Assembly (NCBI RefSeq): GCF_000264905.1
Contig: NW_006763131.1
Location: 3,304,708-3,368,707 of the forward strand
Length of the DNA stretch: 64,000 nucleotides
Source of the DNA: Stereum hirsutum FP-91666 SS1
Taxonomy: Eukaryota; Basidiomycota; Agaricomycetes; Russulales; Stereaceae
Reading direction: 5' to 3'
The notes beneath the pieces were generated by a model, which saw only the letters and a program-made list of their open reading frames with translations, was not told the origin of the DNA and did no database searches. Positions 36,379 through 48,401 of this stretch are shown here, piece after piece; position 1 is the stretch's first letter, and each line of letters begins with the position of its first letter. A program made the translations under genes and the position numbers.

Positions 36379-37091
36379 CGTTTAGATCGTGAAATGATGC
36401 AGGTGTGGAAGAGATGTAGGATGGTTCAGCTTAAAGTGGTGAGCCGTCGAGATGATCAATGGGTCAATGCACAGGCTTATGTGGGGGTATGAAACAGTAT
36501 GTGAGGCTCGAGCCCACGGTCTCAGCGCTGCCCTTTATACCCAGCGCTGGGGCCCAGCAGCCAGGAAACGTACGATGGAGAGCAGATCTGAACCATGACG
36601 AGACAAAAAGTGCGGGATGGAGCGTGTGAGGGATCGCAGGGACGATGACCTCATCATCTTCCGCAAATCTCCCGCAAGAAAACGCTGACTCGCTGACCGA
36701 TCTCCGTTCCCGGGGTCCGATCACTCTCGCAAGCCAATGTCATGGTCTCCGTCTCAGCCCGGCGGTTCGGAGCGCCTAGCTCGAGGAAAGAACAACGTTC
36801 TTCGACGAGCCTAGAACGTTGGTGGACTTCGAGGGTGTCTCTCGATGAGACGTCTAGCGAAATAAAAAGAGCGATATACTCATTCAGTGGAGGGAGCTCG
36901 ACGCAACTCTGCGAAATTCCGCTTGAAAACACCCCATATCAATTCAGAGTTACGAGACAGTCGTGACCTCAGCCTACGAACCTGCGCGTTTGGAACGAGG
37001 CAGAAGCAATAAACAAAGTCGGGACAGCAAAGAATAGATAAAATACAGAATCAAAGCCAGAGACAAAAACAGGTGGCGACTCCACTCCATC
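36379..37091. other. Intergenic region, Ser-rich gene / SPF27
   Basis: About 700 bp. Antiparallel frames at 36654-36932 (-) and 36742-36966 (+) mirror each other and have no features. Confidence 0.5.
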
Positions 37092-38424
37092 TCATGCCAA
37101 CGCTCCAGCCAACTCCGTCTCCCTCCTATTCAGCCTATGCACCTCCATCTCCAACGCTGCGTTCACAGTCTCAATATTCACCACACTCGACACGAGACCC
37201 TGCCATCTCGTATCGAGCGTGTCCAGCTGAGCGCCTATCCGATCCTGTAGGACGGGAAGGTGGTGATGCGGAAGTAGGGATGTTAAATATGTCAGTACGA
37301 GATAGAACTGAGAATCGAGGTAGGCGGCATAGGGGATCTGGCCGAGGTGAGTAGAATGGTACTGACCTGAATGGCCCTCCTGTCTCTGTTCACGTGCGTC
37401 GCTTGTTCGCGTGCCTGCTCGAGCAATTTCTCCTCTTGTTTAGTATCTGCTTCAAGGAGGTAGTTGTGTATCCGCCATGCGTTGCTTCCATACTGTTGAA
37501 GCAATGCAAGATTATTGTGCCTATACGGATGGGCATATCAGCGATGAAGGGACCATGTAAACAAGATGACACAGATAACAAGGCATTGTGCTCAACCTGC
37601 ATGTTTAAGACTGTAACAGGTGGTTGAGAGAAACGATAGTGTGACGAGATGCGTTTCGGGACAAACATAGCTACCACTCGAAATGGCACTCCACTGAAAT
37701 GGTGAGGGTTATAGAGAAAACCCCTTGGCCTACGCATACGTCAATTATAGAGCAATAGCCAGTATTGTCGGGGGCGTTTGGTGAGGAACTTCACTACGTT
37801 CCAGTGACGGCACTCACGCGGACGAAGCTGTCTTAAATAAGATGGCGAACACTCATGATACCAGCCTCAGAGGTATTCCTCCAAAGTTTCCTCCATGTGC
37901 ATTCTGCAACTCATGACCGAAGCCCAGCTCTCACTTTCAGGCCGAAAGACAACTGGACTTACCGTATCCTCTGATGCTCAACTTGCACATGCGCATTGTC
38001 CAACGCCGCCTTCCACTCCTCCTCCGTCGCATCGGGTCCTGGAGCTACCAAAGCCAACTTGTTTTTATCCGCATTGATCACGTTCAACTTCTCTTTCCGC
38101 TCCATACGCTGCATTTCAGCCGCCAATAGAGGGTTGTTCTGTCCGAGAACAATCCTATAATGTCAGTCCAGAACCAGGCCAGCCAAGAGGAAAAGGGGGG
38201 CAGGGTGGGTGTAGAGAACTTGAACGAGCACGAACAGAGAATATCTCGAAAGCTGGGGCCATATGGGGGTGCGGCGCCTCTTGGCTGACCTGTTGTGTCT
38301 CAACGGCAAGTACGTGCGCGACTTGTTCTGCGAGGACGGGGTTCTCGTCGCGGTCCTTGTCGAAGTAAGGTAGTGAGTCGAAGATGATAGGTGATGCGGA
38401 TTCAGATGATTCTATCGAGGCCAT
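37092..38424 (-). CDS. cwf7: Pre-mRNA splicing factor SPF27/BCAS2 (Prp19 complex)
   Basis: Subunit of the Prp19/NineTeen complex that stabilises the active spliceosome. Four exons (38424-38236, 38138-37963, 37520-37367, 37244-37092) give 223 aa, matching the ~225 aa of human BCAS2. The N-terminal ~SPIIFDSLPYFDKD corresponds to the family VVDALPYFD motif. NNLALLQQYGSNAWRIHN corresponds to the conserved helix ending in NAW. The C-terminal coiled coil includes LDTRWQGLVSSVVNIE. Exon 1 uses a weak GTTCGT donor, and the exon 2 acceptor is the one that keeps frame with NNPLLAAEMQR. Intron 2 (37521-37962) is 442 nt, much longer than neighbours. Confidence 0.9.
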
Positions 38425-38590
38425 TGTTACTGCGTTTTATACGGTGGCCTGAAAGTGCAAGTGAGGTGAAGGCAAGGAAAGTAGAGAACGCGACTTTGTG
38501 GCGAACGCGTGCCGGAGGGGCTCCGGGCGGAGTTTGAACTTCCCACCGAGCTCGTCGTTCGCGTCAGCGACGAACCGACGATACACAACA
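38425..38590. promoter_or_regulatory. Compact bidirectional promoter, SPF27 / NDUFS3
   Basis: Only 166 nt separate the two divergent ATGs, so both 5' leaders and core promoters must share this segment. No TATA box is present. Confidence 0.75.
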
Positions 38591-39802
38591 ATGTCCCTAC
38601 GCGCCGCCGTCAGAACAGGTCGTCTGCTCAAGTCTGCGCCAGTGGCTGCACGGCCAGCCGTCTGTGCGGCGGCACGCAGCTTGCACTCATCTCGTCCCTC
38701 TAGAGGTAAAGCCCCAACCAATCCCGTTCTCCGTCTTACTCTTCACCCCGCATCCTTGCCTATTCACCTAATTCCAACAATTCCAACTTTCGCTTCACTT
38801 ATATCAATATGTCTTGAATCCTTGCATACATTGTAGCCTCCGAGTCTCCTTTCACTGAACAAACCTCTCCCAACCCGACCATTACCAAATACGCCGAGAC
38901 GACCGAAAAGCTACACTCCTACGGCTCCTACCTCCTCCAATGCCTCCCTAAATATATCCAACAATTCTCAGTCCTCAAAGACGAACTGACGCTCCACATC
39001 TGTCCCTCCGGCGTCGTCCCCGTCCTCACCTTCCTCCGCGACCACGCGCAATGCCAGTTCAAATCCGTCATGGACGTGACTGCTGCTGACTTTCCTGAGC
39101 GGGACAGGCGGTTCGAGATTGTGTATAATCTGTTGAGTATCAGGCATGCGGGGAGGATTAGGGTGAAGACGTATGCGGGTGAGGCGGACCCTGTACCGAG
39201 TGCGGTGCCGGTATTTAGGGGTGCGGATTGGTGAGTCCTTTGAAGGCTCGATATCTCTTGTGGTTCTTGGAGACGACGCGTGTATTGACTGAAAGGGATA
39301 TGCATTCAGGTATGAGAGGGAGACATATGATTTGTTTGGTATCTTCTTTGAGGGTCACCCAGACTTGCGTCGTATCATGACCGACTACGGTGCGTATCAT
39401 TTCTGCTGCCACATTCACATTCGAGTTCAACTGAGCTTTGTCTTAGGCTTCGAGGGTCACCCTCTCCGGAAGGACTTCCCTCTCACCGTAAGCACGTTCG
39501 TTATTCACGCTCTTACAATCCATCTCAATGTTGGTTCAGGGCTACACCGAAGTTCGTTACGACGAAGAGCGCAAGCGCGTCGTCTACGAGCCTCTACAGC
39601 TCACCCAAGCATTCCGGTTTGTCCAATTTTCTCTCGTCCCTTGTTATTATCAAACTGACCCATCCTGCTTTCGTCTATATAACACAGCAACTTCGAGGCC
39701 CTCTCTCCATGGGAACAAGTCGGCGGTGGAACCGAGCCTCACCGACCAGACGAGCTCAAGCCCGTCCCGCCGCCCAAACCTGCCGAGGAGCAGAAGAAGT
39801 AG
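38591..39802 (+). CDS. NDUFS3: NADH:ubiquinone oxidoreductase 30-kDa subunit (complex I)
   Basis: Core matrix-arm subunit of respiratory complex I. Six exons (38591-38705, 38837-39230, 39310-39389, 39447-39487, 39540-39616, 39688-39802) give 273 aa. The presequence ([16 protein letters not shown], then [11 protein letters not shown]) is basic and Ser-rich. Family signatures: [27 protein letters not shown], then the complex1_30K signature [47 protein letters not shown] and the typical end ALSPWEQV. It is divergent from SPF27. Confidence 0.96.
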
Positions 39803-40027
39803 GTATCTTGCCGCTCAGCTACATCTTTTTGCGGGAGGTAATAGAGATCATAATTATCATGCATTTCTGTGCTTGGCTCGCGAGGGATATATTACATCTT
39901 TTTCGACGAATTTCATGGTGAGAGTACACATAAGGCATAAGAAACTACCATCCACACATTCCAGCGTAAACCATCCATCCAAAATAAAAGCTCTAAAGTC
40001 CGTCAAGACAACTCGAACAATCCTCCC

Positions 40028-41576
40028 TCAAGCGTCCTCCGCCGACGGCTCAGCGCTCTCCTCAATCGGTTGCGTAACCAGCGCACTCTTATCCTTCTTC
40101 CCCCACCCCATTCTCGCCACAATATATTCCTGCCCCACAACCTCAACACCCACCCTTAACGACTCCGCTACTAGATCCTCAACCCAATCATAATCTTCCC
40201 AAAGCTCGGTCCATGCACCGGGAACGGCTTGTGTGACCGTCGTGTGAGTGAGTTGGTGTCCTGGGTCGACGAGTTGGATTACGAATTGAAGGTGGTTGAT
40301 GGGCGCGCTCGGAGTGTTAAGGGTTTCCTCGGTTGCTGTTGATGGGGTGGGGGTTGGAAGGCTGAAGGAGGTGGTGTACGGTTGGATGCGGAGGTAAACG
40401 TAGGAATGAGTCGTTGGGTTCTCGGCGGTGGATTCTGTGGTGGGTGCTGGGGCTTTGTTGGTAATTATGATTTCGTCGATGTTGGCCTGTTGTGCGACGG
40501 ACGTGAGTAAAGAACTGGATGTGGAATGCACGGGCAAAATGGGGATATACCTGTGCGAGCTTTAATGCGGGCTCGAAGCCTTCGACGGCATTCATTTCAC
40601 GTTTCGTCTCGGTGGACTCTTTGTGCTTGGACTCGTTGCCCTTATTTACGACGAGGTCGCCTCCTTCGACTTGTTCCATTATCTGATTGTTGAGTGTCGT
40701 GCATTAGACCTCAAGGATGTAGAATATAGTATAGACATACTCACCCGAGCAAGAGCGTTGTACACGAGCGACTCGACACCGTCCATGCCCTGCATATCAT
40801 GGCTCAACCAGACCTGGATAACCTCGTGTTCCGAAATAGGGGGAGCCACGGCGTTCAAGATATCGGTCAATGTCGACAATCCCACTCTCCTGAAATCCTT
40901 GCCTATGATTCCGACCCAAATCAGCAAACACTTCCTCAAAGGAAATCACCTGAATCCGGGGAGAAAACATACTAAGTTTGTCCAACTGAGCATTCTTCGC
41001 ATACTCCATCATCCCCTCACTCCACGCTCTCGCCTTCTCATTATTTGGCAAATTCTTAACCTGCTCATCCACCACCGTCTTGGCCTGTTGTAACACCGTC
41101 GACGCACTCGACCACACACTTCCCCACCCCCACCCTCCTCCCCCCGCGATCGCCGGCTGAGCCTGCTCCGACTTCCCTCCCGTCGCCTCCGCACCAACTC
41201 CACCCGTGATACTCTTCCCCGCCAAACTCGAGCTCGAAGCCGGCCTCGAGAGCCCCTTCGAGCTCATCGTCGACGCCGGTCCTCCAAGCGTAGCCGGCGC
41301 TCCGACCTTGACTCTCTCCCCACTCTTCCGTAACGTAGGCGTTCCCGCGCGCGAGAGTGGTCTGTCAATGGCATGGGCTGAGTGTGTGACGGTCGGACGG
41401 GTGGGTTCGGATGATTTTTGGGTGATTTCGTCGAGGAAGGCGAGGACGTCGGCGGCTTCGTTGGGGTTGGAGGTGGGTGTGGCCCCTGAAGGGATGGAAG
41501 GGGGCGGGGCGGCGGGGGATAGGGAGTCGAGGTCATCGAGGATGGCGAGGGCTTCTTCTTGTTTGGACTTCGACAT
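40028..41576 (-). CDS. MTC1: MTC1-like protein (maintenance of telomere capping 1)
   Basis: Four exons (41576-40973, 40902-40745, 40682-40551, 40486-40028) give 450 aa. The N-terminus begins MSKSKQEEALAILDDLDSL, with a repeat of the idea in AADVLAFLDEI, as in fungal Mtc1 (DUF5427) proteins. A Ser/Ala linker, a WGWGSVWSSAS motif with an amphipathic AKTVVDEQVKNL helix and two conserved C-terminal blocks (DILNAVAPPISEHEVIQVWLSHDM and HLQFVIQLVDPGHQL...AWTELWEDYDWVEDLV) follow. Yeast Mtc1 was named from telomere genetics, but it acts in COPI-coated vesicle traffic. All junctions keep frame. Confidence 0.85.
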
Positions 41577-42913
41577 GATTATAGGGTGGTGGCTACGAGT
41601 GGTTGATAGTAGCGGGTTTTGGTGAAAGAAATGAGTAGGTTGGGGTTGAAGGAGAAGTTCAGAGACGGCTTCAGTTAGAAGTTGGTACAGCATCCGTGGG
41701 ATTCTTCTACCTAAACCGTCCTCACGGCGAATTTGGTGTCGTGGCCTACTTTGTCCGTTCTTCCTTGTTCTTTCCTTCGAATGCTTGACTCCGAGGCCTT
41801 ATCAAGCTCTCTTTCGCTACACCATAAACGAGCATTCCTCATCCGGTCTTTTTCTGCGTTTCTTCTCTTGGGATGATGATCATCGATCGACCTCAAATTT
41901 GGACGATTCAACTTGGCTATAGGTCTCTCGTTGACAAAGTGTGGAATCGCCACGGCTTTGTTAAATGTATACGAGCAGTCAGAATGGCGCAAGCACGACA
42001 CGACTGACGAATCGAAGTAGCTCCCAGATCGTCCTGAATCAACTCACTCCGTACAGGACAGATCCCTACGGCATAAGTGATCAGTAGGCGACTGCAACTC
42101 ACTTCCGTTATGCACTCCACTTCGTCTTTGGCAGTGTTCGCCCGCACTGACCGAGACGTCTGTTGCTGCGCTCGAGTGGCGTTGATGAAGGTTGATGATC
42201 GATGCCCTCGAAGTATTTCTCGTCAGGGCAAAGGCATCAGCTAGTAAGGCCATCCGGAGGATTCAAACTGTCAAGCATCTACGAGTTTGAGGTCACGAGT
42301 GAGTATCGCACTTTGTTATTGTCAGTTATATGTCAGTTTCAAGCCGTTCCAGCTCACCAAAATGTATTTGTTCATGCAGAAACTAGAGTATAACTGCACT
42401 CTAATAGTAGAAGTCGCCAGTGCGAATGAGTGTCCCATCAACATCATTCTAACTTCCCTTCAGTGGTCTCAAGGGCTGCACGGGATTCATTGTCCGCAAT
42501 GCAGTGCGTCATTCTCATTAGAGTATGGTCTCCGCTGCTGCTCCTTGATCGATGTCAGATGATACCGTGTGTTCATCCATCAATACAATGCTATACCACG
42601 ATTTCTGCCTCGAGCGAATAGCCATGTGGATCGGGGTCGACATACTTCTCATATACCCCACGAATATATCATGAACCTCGGGCAGCAACAATCTTTTTCG
42701 CGCAGTCTGCCTGCTATGATACTGTTCAATGTTTACTCCGTCCGTTGGAATTTTTGCATATAGCATTTGGAAGTCATGACCGAGGGTGGCGGCTAAGAGG
42801 CTGTACTCGCCATCAGGCCAGTGAATGCATATAAAAGCCTCTACGGCGGCGTTGAGGACCTTCAGTCACTGTTCCTCTTCCTCTTTCAGTCGGTTCTTGA
42901 TTCGTTAGACATC
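41577..42913. other. Divergent region, MTC1 / hydrolase copy 2
   Basis: About 1.3 kb. Only short overlapping frames in both orientations. A TATA box at 42830 belongs to the hydrolase gene. Confidence 0.5.
42830..42837 (+). promoter_or_regulatory. TATA box of hydrolase copy 2
   Basis: TATAAAAG, 77-84 nt upstream of ATG 42914. Same spacing as in copy 1. Confidence 0.6.
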
Positions 42914-45178
42914 ATGTCTCCTCTCTCTCCTGCCTTCCTTTTTCTTCTGGCGACTTTTCTCGCCGCCGATGGCACCTTGGCCACTGCAATTACAAGGCGT
43001 ACCAGTAGCATTCAATGGGTGGACTGTGCGTCTAACGTCCCGTCAACGCTACTGGCTGCGAATTATACCCTCCCGTCCTCTCTCCCGTCCACACTGGCTT
43101 GTGGCCGTCTCGACGTTCCCATGGATTACTCCCAGCCTATGACCGATAACAATACCATTACTCTTGGTTTCTCAATGTATCGTCCGGAGAACCCTCAGGC
43201 CCTCCTCAATTTGTAAGTTCATCGGCTTGCGGCTTCGGTTTGGGAGCGTAACTGACATTTTCTATCAGCAACCCAGGTCAGTACATTGGGGACGTCGAGG
43301 AGATATAAATCTGACTCATACTCCTTCCAGGCGGCCCCGCTGAAGAGGTGTCATCCTTCGCGTGGCAGGTGGCTCTCAACCTTACAGATGCTTATGCGTT
43401 TGCCGGCCTGGAATCCTTTGACTTTCTCGGTACATCCCCGCTATTATTATGAGGCGACCATGTCTCGTTCTAAATGAATCTTCCGTCTTCTAGCGATGGA
43501 CGTTAGGGGCACCTACTCGTCCAATCCACTGAACTGCTCCTTAGAGGGAATCACACTTCCATCTGGGATGTACGCCATACAATTCATTCGATCGGGGAAT
43601 TGAAGTGTTTATTCTGAGTACTTTTATCAGTCCCTCTACTGCAGAAGATTTTGCGTCCTACCAAGCCTTGGCCACGCAGTACGCGCAGTCCTGCATAGAA
43701 TTGAGTACTCCGACTGGCATCCTCGCTCATATGGCTACGACGGACACCATCCAAGATTGGAACAGCGTGAGAGATGCGCTTGGGTATGATACGATGGACT
43801 ACCTAGGTGTATCTTAGTGAGTCGCATTGATTTGATGCTTGGAATATTCTGAAATGATCCTAACGGTCTTAAAACTCACTCTTAGTGGTTCATTTGGAGG
43901 TGCAAACTATGCCAACAAATACCCTGAACACACCGGCCGTTTCGTTCTCGACGCTATATTTCCTCCTGGTCTCGTAAGGCGTTCCTATCTCCCTGATGGG
44001 GCGCACGACTGATGTGACATCATGCTAGGGAAACACGGACCTCGTAACGTTCCAAACGGCTGCTCTTAATCGTCTTCTTCTTCGTGCAGATGCTTACTGC
44101 GCCGACTTTGATGGCACCTGTCCTTTCAACTCTCAGGGAAAAGGCAGCGTCGTTTCGGTTCGTCTTCGAGACAATTATCTTCTGTGTATACCTTCACTCA
44201 TTTCGACCCTCCAGGCCTTCAGCACTGTCCTCAATAACGCACATGCTGGAGCTTACGGAAATGTTACCGCAGATGACGTCCGCGCGATGACCTACATCGC
44301 GTACATGAATGGAAACCCAAACTTTCAAGCTTTCAACCAAGCTCTGTTCGCCGCATCTAACTTGAACGACACCAGTGGCTTCGACTATTCTACTATCGCC
44401 GCCGAATATACTGCGGGTTTCTTCGTTGTCTTGCCCATCATCTGTTTAGATGAACGTGTGTATACATCTATTCCGTTCCACTTGGGCATCAATTCTTACC
44501 TCCTTGCTGATCTGAAACAGACATCGATGACAACACTTTCGGTGGATTCCAGGCTATGAGGGAGGCTGCCGCATTGGCTGATACCTACAATATGAGCTAT
44601 ATACAGGACGCGACCCTCATTGTGAGTGTTCACGTCTACCCCATGTCATCCATCACTGTGAAACTCAGTCGCCATCGACAGGCCTTGTGTGGAGGGTGGC
44701 CTTTGGCTACGAACAACAATGGGACTGGACAGCTACCAACCAACACCTCCCTCTTGCTTGTCACCTCGGATTTCGACCTCAAGTGAGTGGTATCAGACGA
44801 TGAGTACATGCAACGATACGCCCGTGCTAATGAATGTCCAATAGTACCCCGACTGAATCGTCAAATTTTGAATGGACACAAGCCCCTAACTCTATCTTCG
44901 TCGTCCGTCACGGAGACGATCATGGCACGATTTCTGGTAAGCAACTATTTTACACCGTCTCTCCTTGAGCACTCGTTCACCTCGTCTCTGCAGTTCCCGG
45001 TCCTGCCAGGGATGCCGAGATAGAGTTCCTTACGACGGGAAGTGTCTCTCCATCGTCGAACGAGTCACTCGCTACGGTCAACTATCCTGGAGACGTCAGG
45101 GCTGCCATTCCTGATCCTTATGCGGTACCGCCTGGGACCGTGGCGGGAGACGTCAATATCAATGGAACTCTTGTTTGA
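42914..45178 (+). CDS. Secreted serine alpha/beta-hydrolase with TAP-like C-terminus (copy 2)
   Basis: Complete paralog of the gene at 1-1822. Twelve exons (42914-43212, 43269-43276, 43331-43429, 43494-43569, 43631-43816, 43886-43973, 44029-44157, 44215-44455, 44521-44621, 44682-44782, 44845-44936, 44994-45178) give 534 aa. The N-terminus is a signal peptide (PAFLFLLATFLAADGTLA). Motifs: CGRLDVPMDYSQP, NPGGPAEEVSS with the 8-nt exon 2, MDVRGTYSSNP, nucleophile elbow GVSYG, DAIFPPG, LCGGWP, catalytic Asp region LLVTSDFDLNTPTE and catalytic His region FVVRHGDDHG. Likely a secreted tripeptidyl/aminopeptidase-like serine hydrolase. Exon sizes are identical to copy 1 where both can be measured, so the pair arose by duplication after the intron set was fixed. 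Confidence 0.92.
43269..43276 (+). other. 8-nt microexon of hydrolase copy 2
   Basis: caacccag between TATCAG and GTCAGT. Without it the oxyanion motif and the frame are both lost. Identical to 1461-1468. Confidence 0.87.
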
Positions 45179-46412
45179 TATGGCAGCAAGGGTGATTTTA
45201 TGACTCTGTGGGTACTATGCACGCGTGTTCGGTGTTGGTAACCAGACACGATCAGTGACGATGTAGCACGAATTGGACGCTATGGACATTATTTATACAC
45301 TTTATACAGCTTCTTGATACGATGCACCTTTTCCTTGCTTTTTCCTATCAAGGAATCGCAAGTCTGGACTTCTTGGAGACAGGCTTCACTTTTCAGATCT
45401 CAACTGCTATGTGTTGAACCTAGGTAGGTATTGCGACGAGTGGTCACAACCCCAGTAGATACTAGACGCCAAACTTGGAAGTCGGAGACCATGGACTTAA
45501 TCCACGTTTTGCTGGACGCATCAGAGAGACCACCGTCAGCGATGATGCGGGCCTCGAGCCACGCTTCTTCGGCCTGTAGTCATCTGAATACAGGCATTGT
45601 AGTCTGAAAAAACGTTGACAACGAGTTAATCCCAAAAGCCTAGATCATTAGAATTTCCGCTCACACTGCGCTGTTCCGGAACGTCTGAGAGGGCGTGATG
45701 AACGTCGTGTAGAGTCGGCTACGAGCTCTGACGGAGGTCGCCCGTTATTAGCGGGAGTGGATGGAGCAAAAAGTCGTGTTCGCTCACGAGGTGAAGAATG
45801 CGAACTTGTAGTTTAGGCTGTGTAGGGAGAGCAGGTTCGACAATGACTTCAAGAGCTGAAATTTCAACATAGTGGTTATATACAGAGGATGATTACGGGC
45901 TCTGGTCGGTATTTAGACGACAGGTCTGCCAAACCGGTCCGGTCTCAACTACAGAGTGAGTGCATAGATAGTCGTCAGCCTAGTCGGGACTTTGAAGGCT
46001 TCAGCGCTAGGAAGAAAGGACCGTAGATCCCAAGTAAATCATCACCGTGGACGTGATGCAAGTGATCCCTTCCCTTCGATCTCTGAGAAACGGCATTGCT
46101 TGCACGGAAGGCAACACCACAAGAACGCGGGCACTAGGATAGTTTCGGCCGCACGGAGCGGTGCGACAAGGAGTCAAACACCTTCATTGATCGCAATGCG
46201 GATAGTCATCGGCTCAAGTATGAACTTTGAGTCCGGGATCATTCGAGGGAGCAGGCACGGAAGCCTGCACTCAGCCTATAGATCCGTCGTTTCAGAGATA
46301 TCCGGCTTGGAGAGATGTGACTTGAACTTTATTACAACCAGACAGAAGCGAAGTGAAAGAGATACGCGCCAGTATAGTATAGATGTCATGACGATCGTCC
46401 CGGGCTCCTATC
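45179..46412. other. Convergent region, hydrolase copy 2 / UGO1
   Basis: About 1.2 kb. A 161-codon plus frame (45992-46477) is Arg/Ser biased, overlaps the UGO1 3' end antisense and has no domain. No repeat or RNA gene seen. Confidence 0.5.
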
Positions 46413-48018
46413 TCACAACTCTGCCCATCCAGCATCCATGTCGTCCCCACCGCTCACCATCGCCAGAATCACCATAATCGCACCAGCTCCAACCCTCATG
46501 CCCAATCCCCGATATAACTGTCCCAAACCCGTGTGCCTCCACCAACTGCTGCCCTCTACTTCGTCATCCTCCGGCCCCTTCTTCTGATCTGCGCCATCCC
46601 TCTCTTTCCCCTTCCCTTTCTTGTCACCCTTCGTAGCCCTGGTTCTCCGCCTCTCAATGGGCAAATCCGAGCGCTCCTCTGTAAGTATATGCCACAGCGT
46701 ATCCACAACCCCATTATACGGTGCCGGCCTCGTCTCGACACACGTCTTCAGCGGCAACGCCCGTCCTCTTGTCTGAGCCTGCAATCTCCGCCGGACAGTT
46801 TCGAAAGGCAGCGTAGCTAATAGCCCCACGACACTGCTGCCAAACTCGACGACTCCCCAAGCGATAGGGTGCGTGTCTGGTGCGATCAACTGACCAGGGA
46901 ACATCCACCCTGCCAAAAATGGCGTAAATGTCAGGGAGATGATGGGGCGGAGGGTGCTGTCGATGATGGTTGGAAGGAGAAGGTGTGGGTGGAAGTAAAT
47001 CCCGCGGAATCCGCCTTCGTCGCGAATGATTTGATGTAGGGCATCAATTGGGCCGGAGTAACGGCGGTGGCGAGAGGATTGTACGATGAGGCGGGTGCGG
47101 ACAAGGTCCAGAGGCGAGAGAACGAAACCGGAAATGAGTTGAGAGGCGACAGGCAGGAGAAGGGAGGCTGATGAGCTTGGTTGGTGATAGGGAGATAGTG
47201 TTGATGGAGTGAAAAGGGCTTGAAGGAATGCGAGGATTAGGGGCTGGAGAGTCGAAGAAGCGACCTCAGTGAGGCATGAAGTCAGAAGACCTAGACATTA
47301 TATTAGGCATTGTCCCTGAACGGAATGAAAGACGGTCTTGCATACCCTTCCATAGTGAAAGCCAACCTTCACTCCGGAAGCGTCCCACTTTCTTGATCAT
47401 ACCCCACACACCGTCCGCACTCCCAATAGGAATGAGATAGTCTAGCTGTGTAGCTTCCTCGAGCACGTTCTTTCGGATGACGTACCCGCGTTCGTCTGCC
47501 GGCCTTTGCACAGGATACCGAGCAGTGGAAGACGCGTTCGCGTTTGTTGGATCGGCGAAATAAGAATCTTCAGCAGAATCATCACTCAACTACCGCCAAT
47601 TAGCTTCCGGTTCGATGAAGTAAGTGAAGCAACTCACCACTTCCTCCACAACCTCCTCAACTACAGGCTCCTCGTCGTCCGACTCTGCTGCATCACGTGG
47701 CACCCATTGCACTTGAAGAAGTAACTTCCCAACTTCCCATGGCATAGCGATTGCAGTGGTAGTGTATTGCAGGAATGCACTCGCTACAAGTGTTTTGAGC
47801 AGTAGACGCATATCCGCCCCTCCAGGTTCTGTGAGTCCCGGAGAAAGTTCAAAGATGGAATTTGGCGGTGGCCTAGAGGTAAATGTGTATGCCACCCCAT
47901 TGCTAGAGGATGGCGGTGAGGGTGGCGAAGGTGTCGAGTTGTTATTTGAAGATGGTACGAAGGACCAGGCGGTAGGGGCGTCGTTATATAAATCGCGAAG
48001 AGATGCGGGGCCGCTCAT
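46413..48018 (-). CDS. UGO1: UGO1/SLC25A46-like outer-membrane carrier, mitochondrial fusion
   Basis: Modified mitochondrial carrier of the outer membrane that links fusion GTPases in yeast. Three exons (48018-47638, 47589-47346, 47290-46413) give 500 aa. Degenerate carrier signatures are present: FVLSPLDLVRTRLIVQ and LATLPFETVRRRLQAQ, each with the PX[DE]XX[RK] core, and an N-terminal MPWEVGKLLLQVQW that retains PWE. The acidic insert DDEEPVVEEVVEEV and a charged C-terminal insert (RRRTRATKGDKKGKGKERD) interrupt the carrier repeats. Ends MVSGGDDMDAGWAEL. The combination of divergent repeats and acidic inserts is typical of Ugo1. A preceding GTG is in frame, but the ATG at 48018 is the start. 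Confidence 0.87.
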
Positions 48019-48401
48019 CACGAATCACGAAGAGCAACCAATAATCGATAATCCTGACAATGCGGCCCTTTATTGACAAAGAAATCTAAATTTTCCAGAG
48101 TAAAGAGCGACGAGAGGAAAGCGATGTGTTAGAGTTAAGAGTCGGGCAAAGGCTCGGAAGTCGATGACCTACCATTGTTGCCGACAACACGGCGCCACGA
48201 ACCCAACACGTTCACCCTCGGCAATCGGCATTCTTCTTACACGGCGAAGAGAAAAGGACGTGCTTCGTGTCCCTCAGGCCCACAATTTCGAGCATGAGCA
48301 TAAATTGAAGGTTCTGAATCGTAGTACTTTGTATTTTTGAATTCGGTTGGCCAGCCTGAGGTTCTTACTGGTTAAATAAGCCTAAATACCACTCTACCTT
48401 C
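48019..48401. other. UGO1 promoter region and tRNA 5' flank
   Basis: About 380 bp, with no open frame of note. Confidence 0.5.

Noticed and set aside
45992..46477. 161-codon plus frame
   Set aside because: Overlaps the UGO1 3' end antisense; Arg/Ser bias typical of a shadow.
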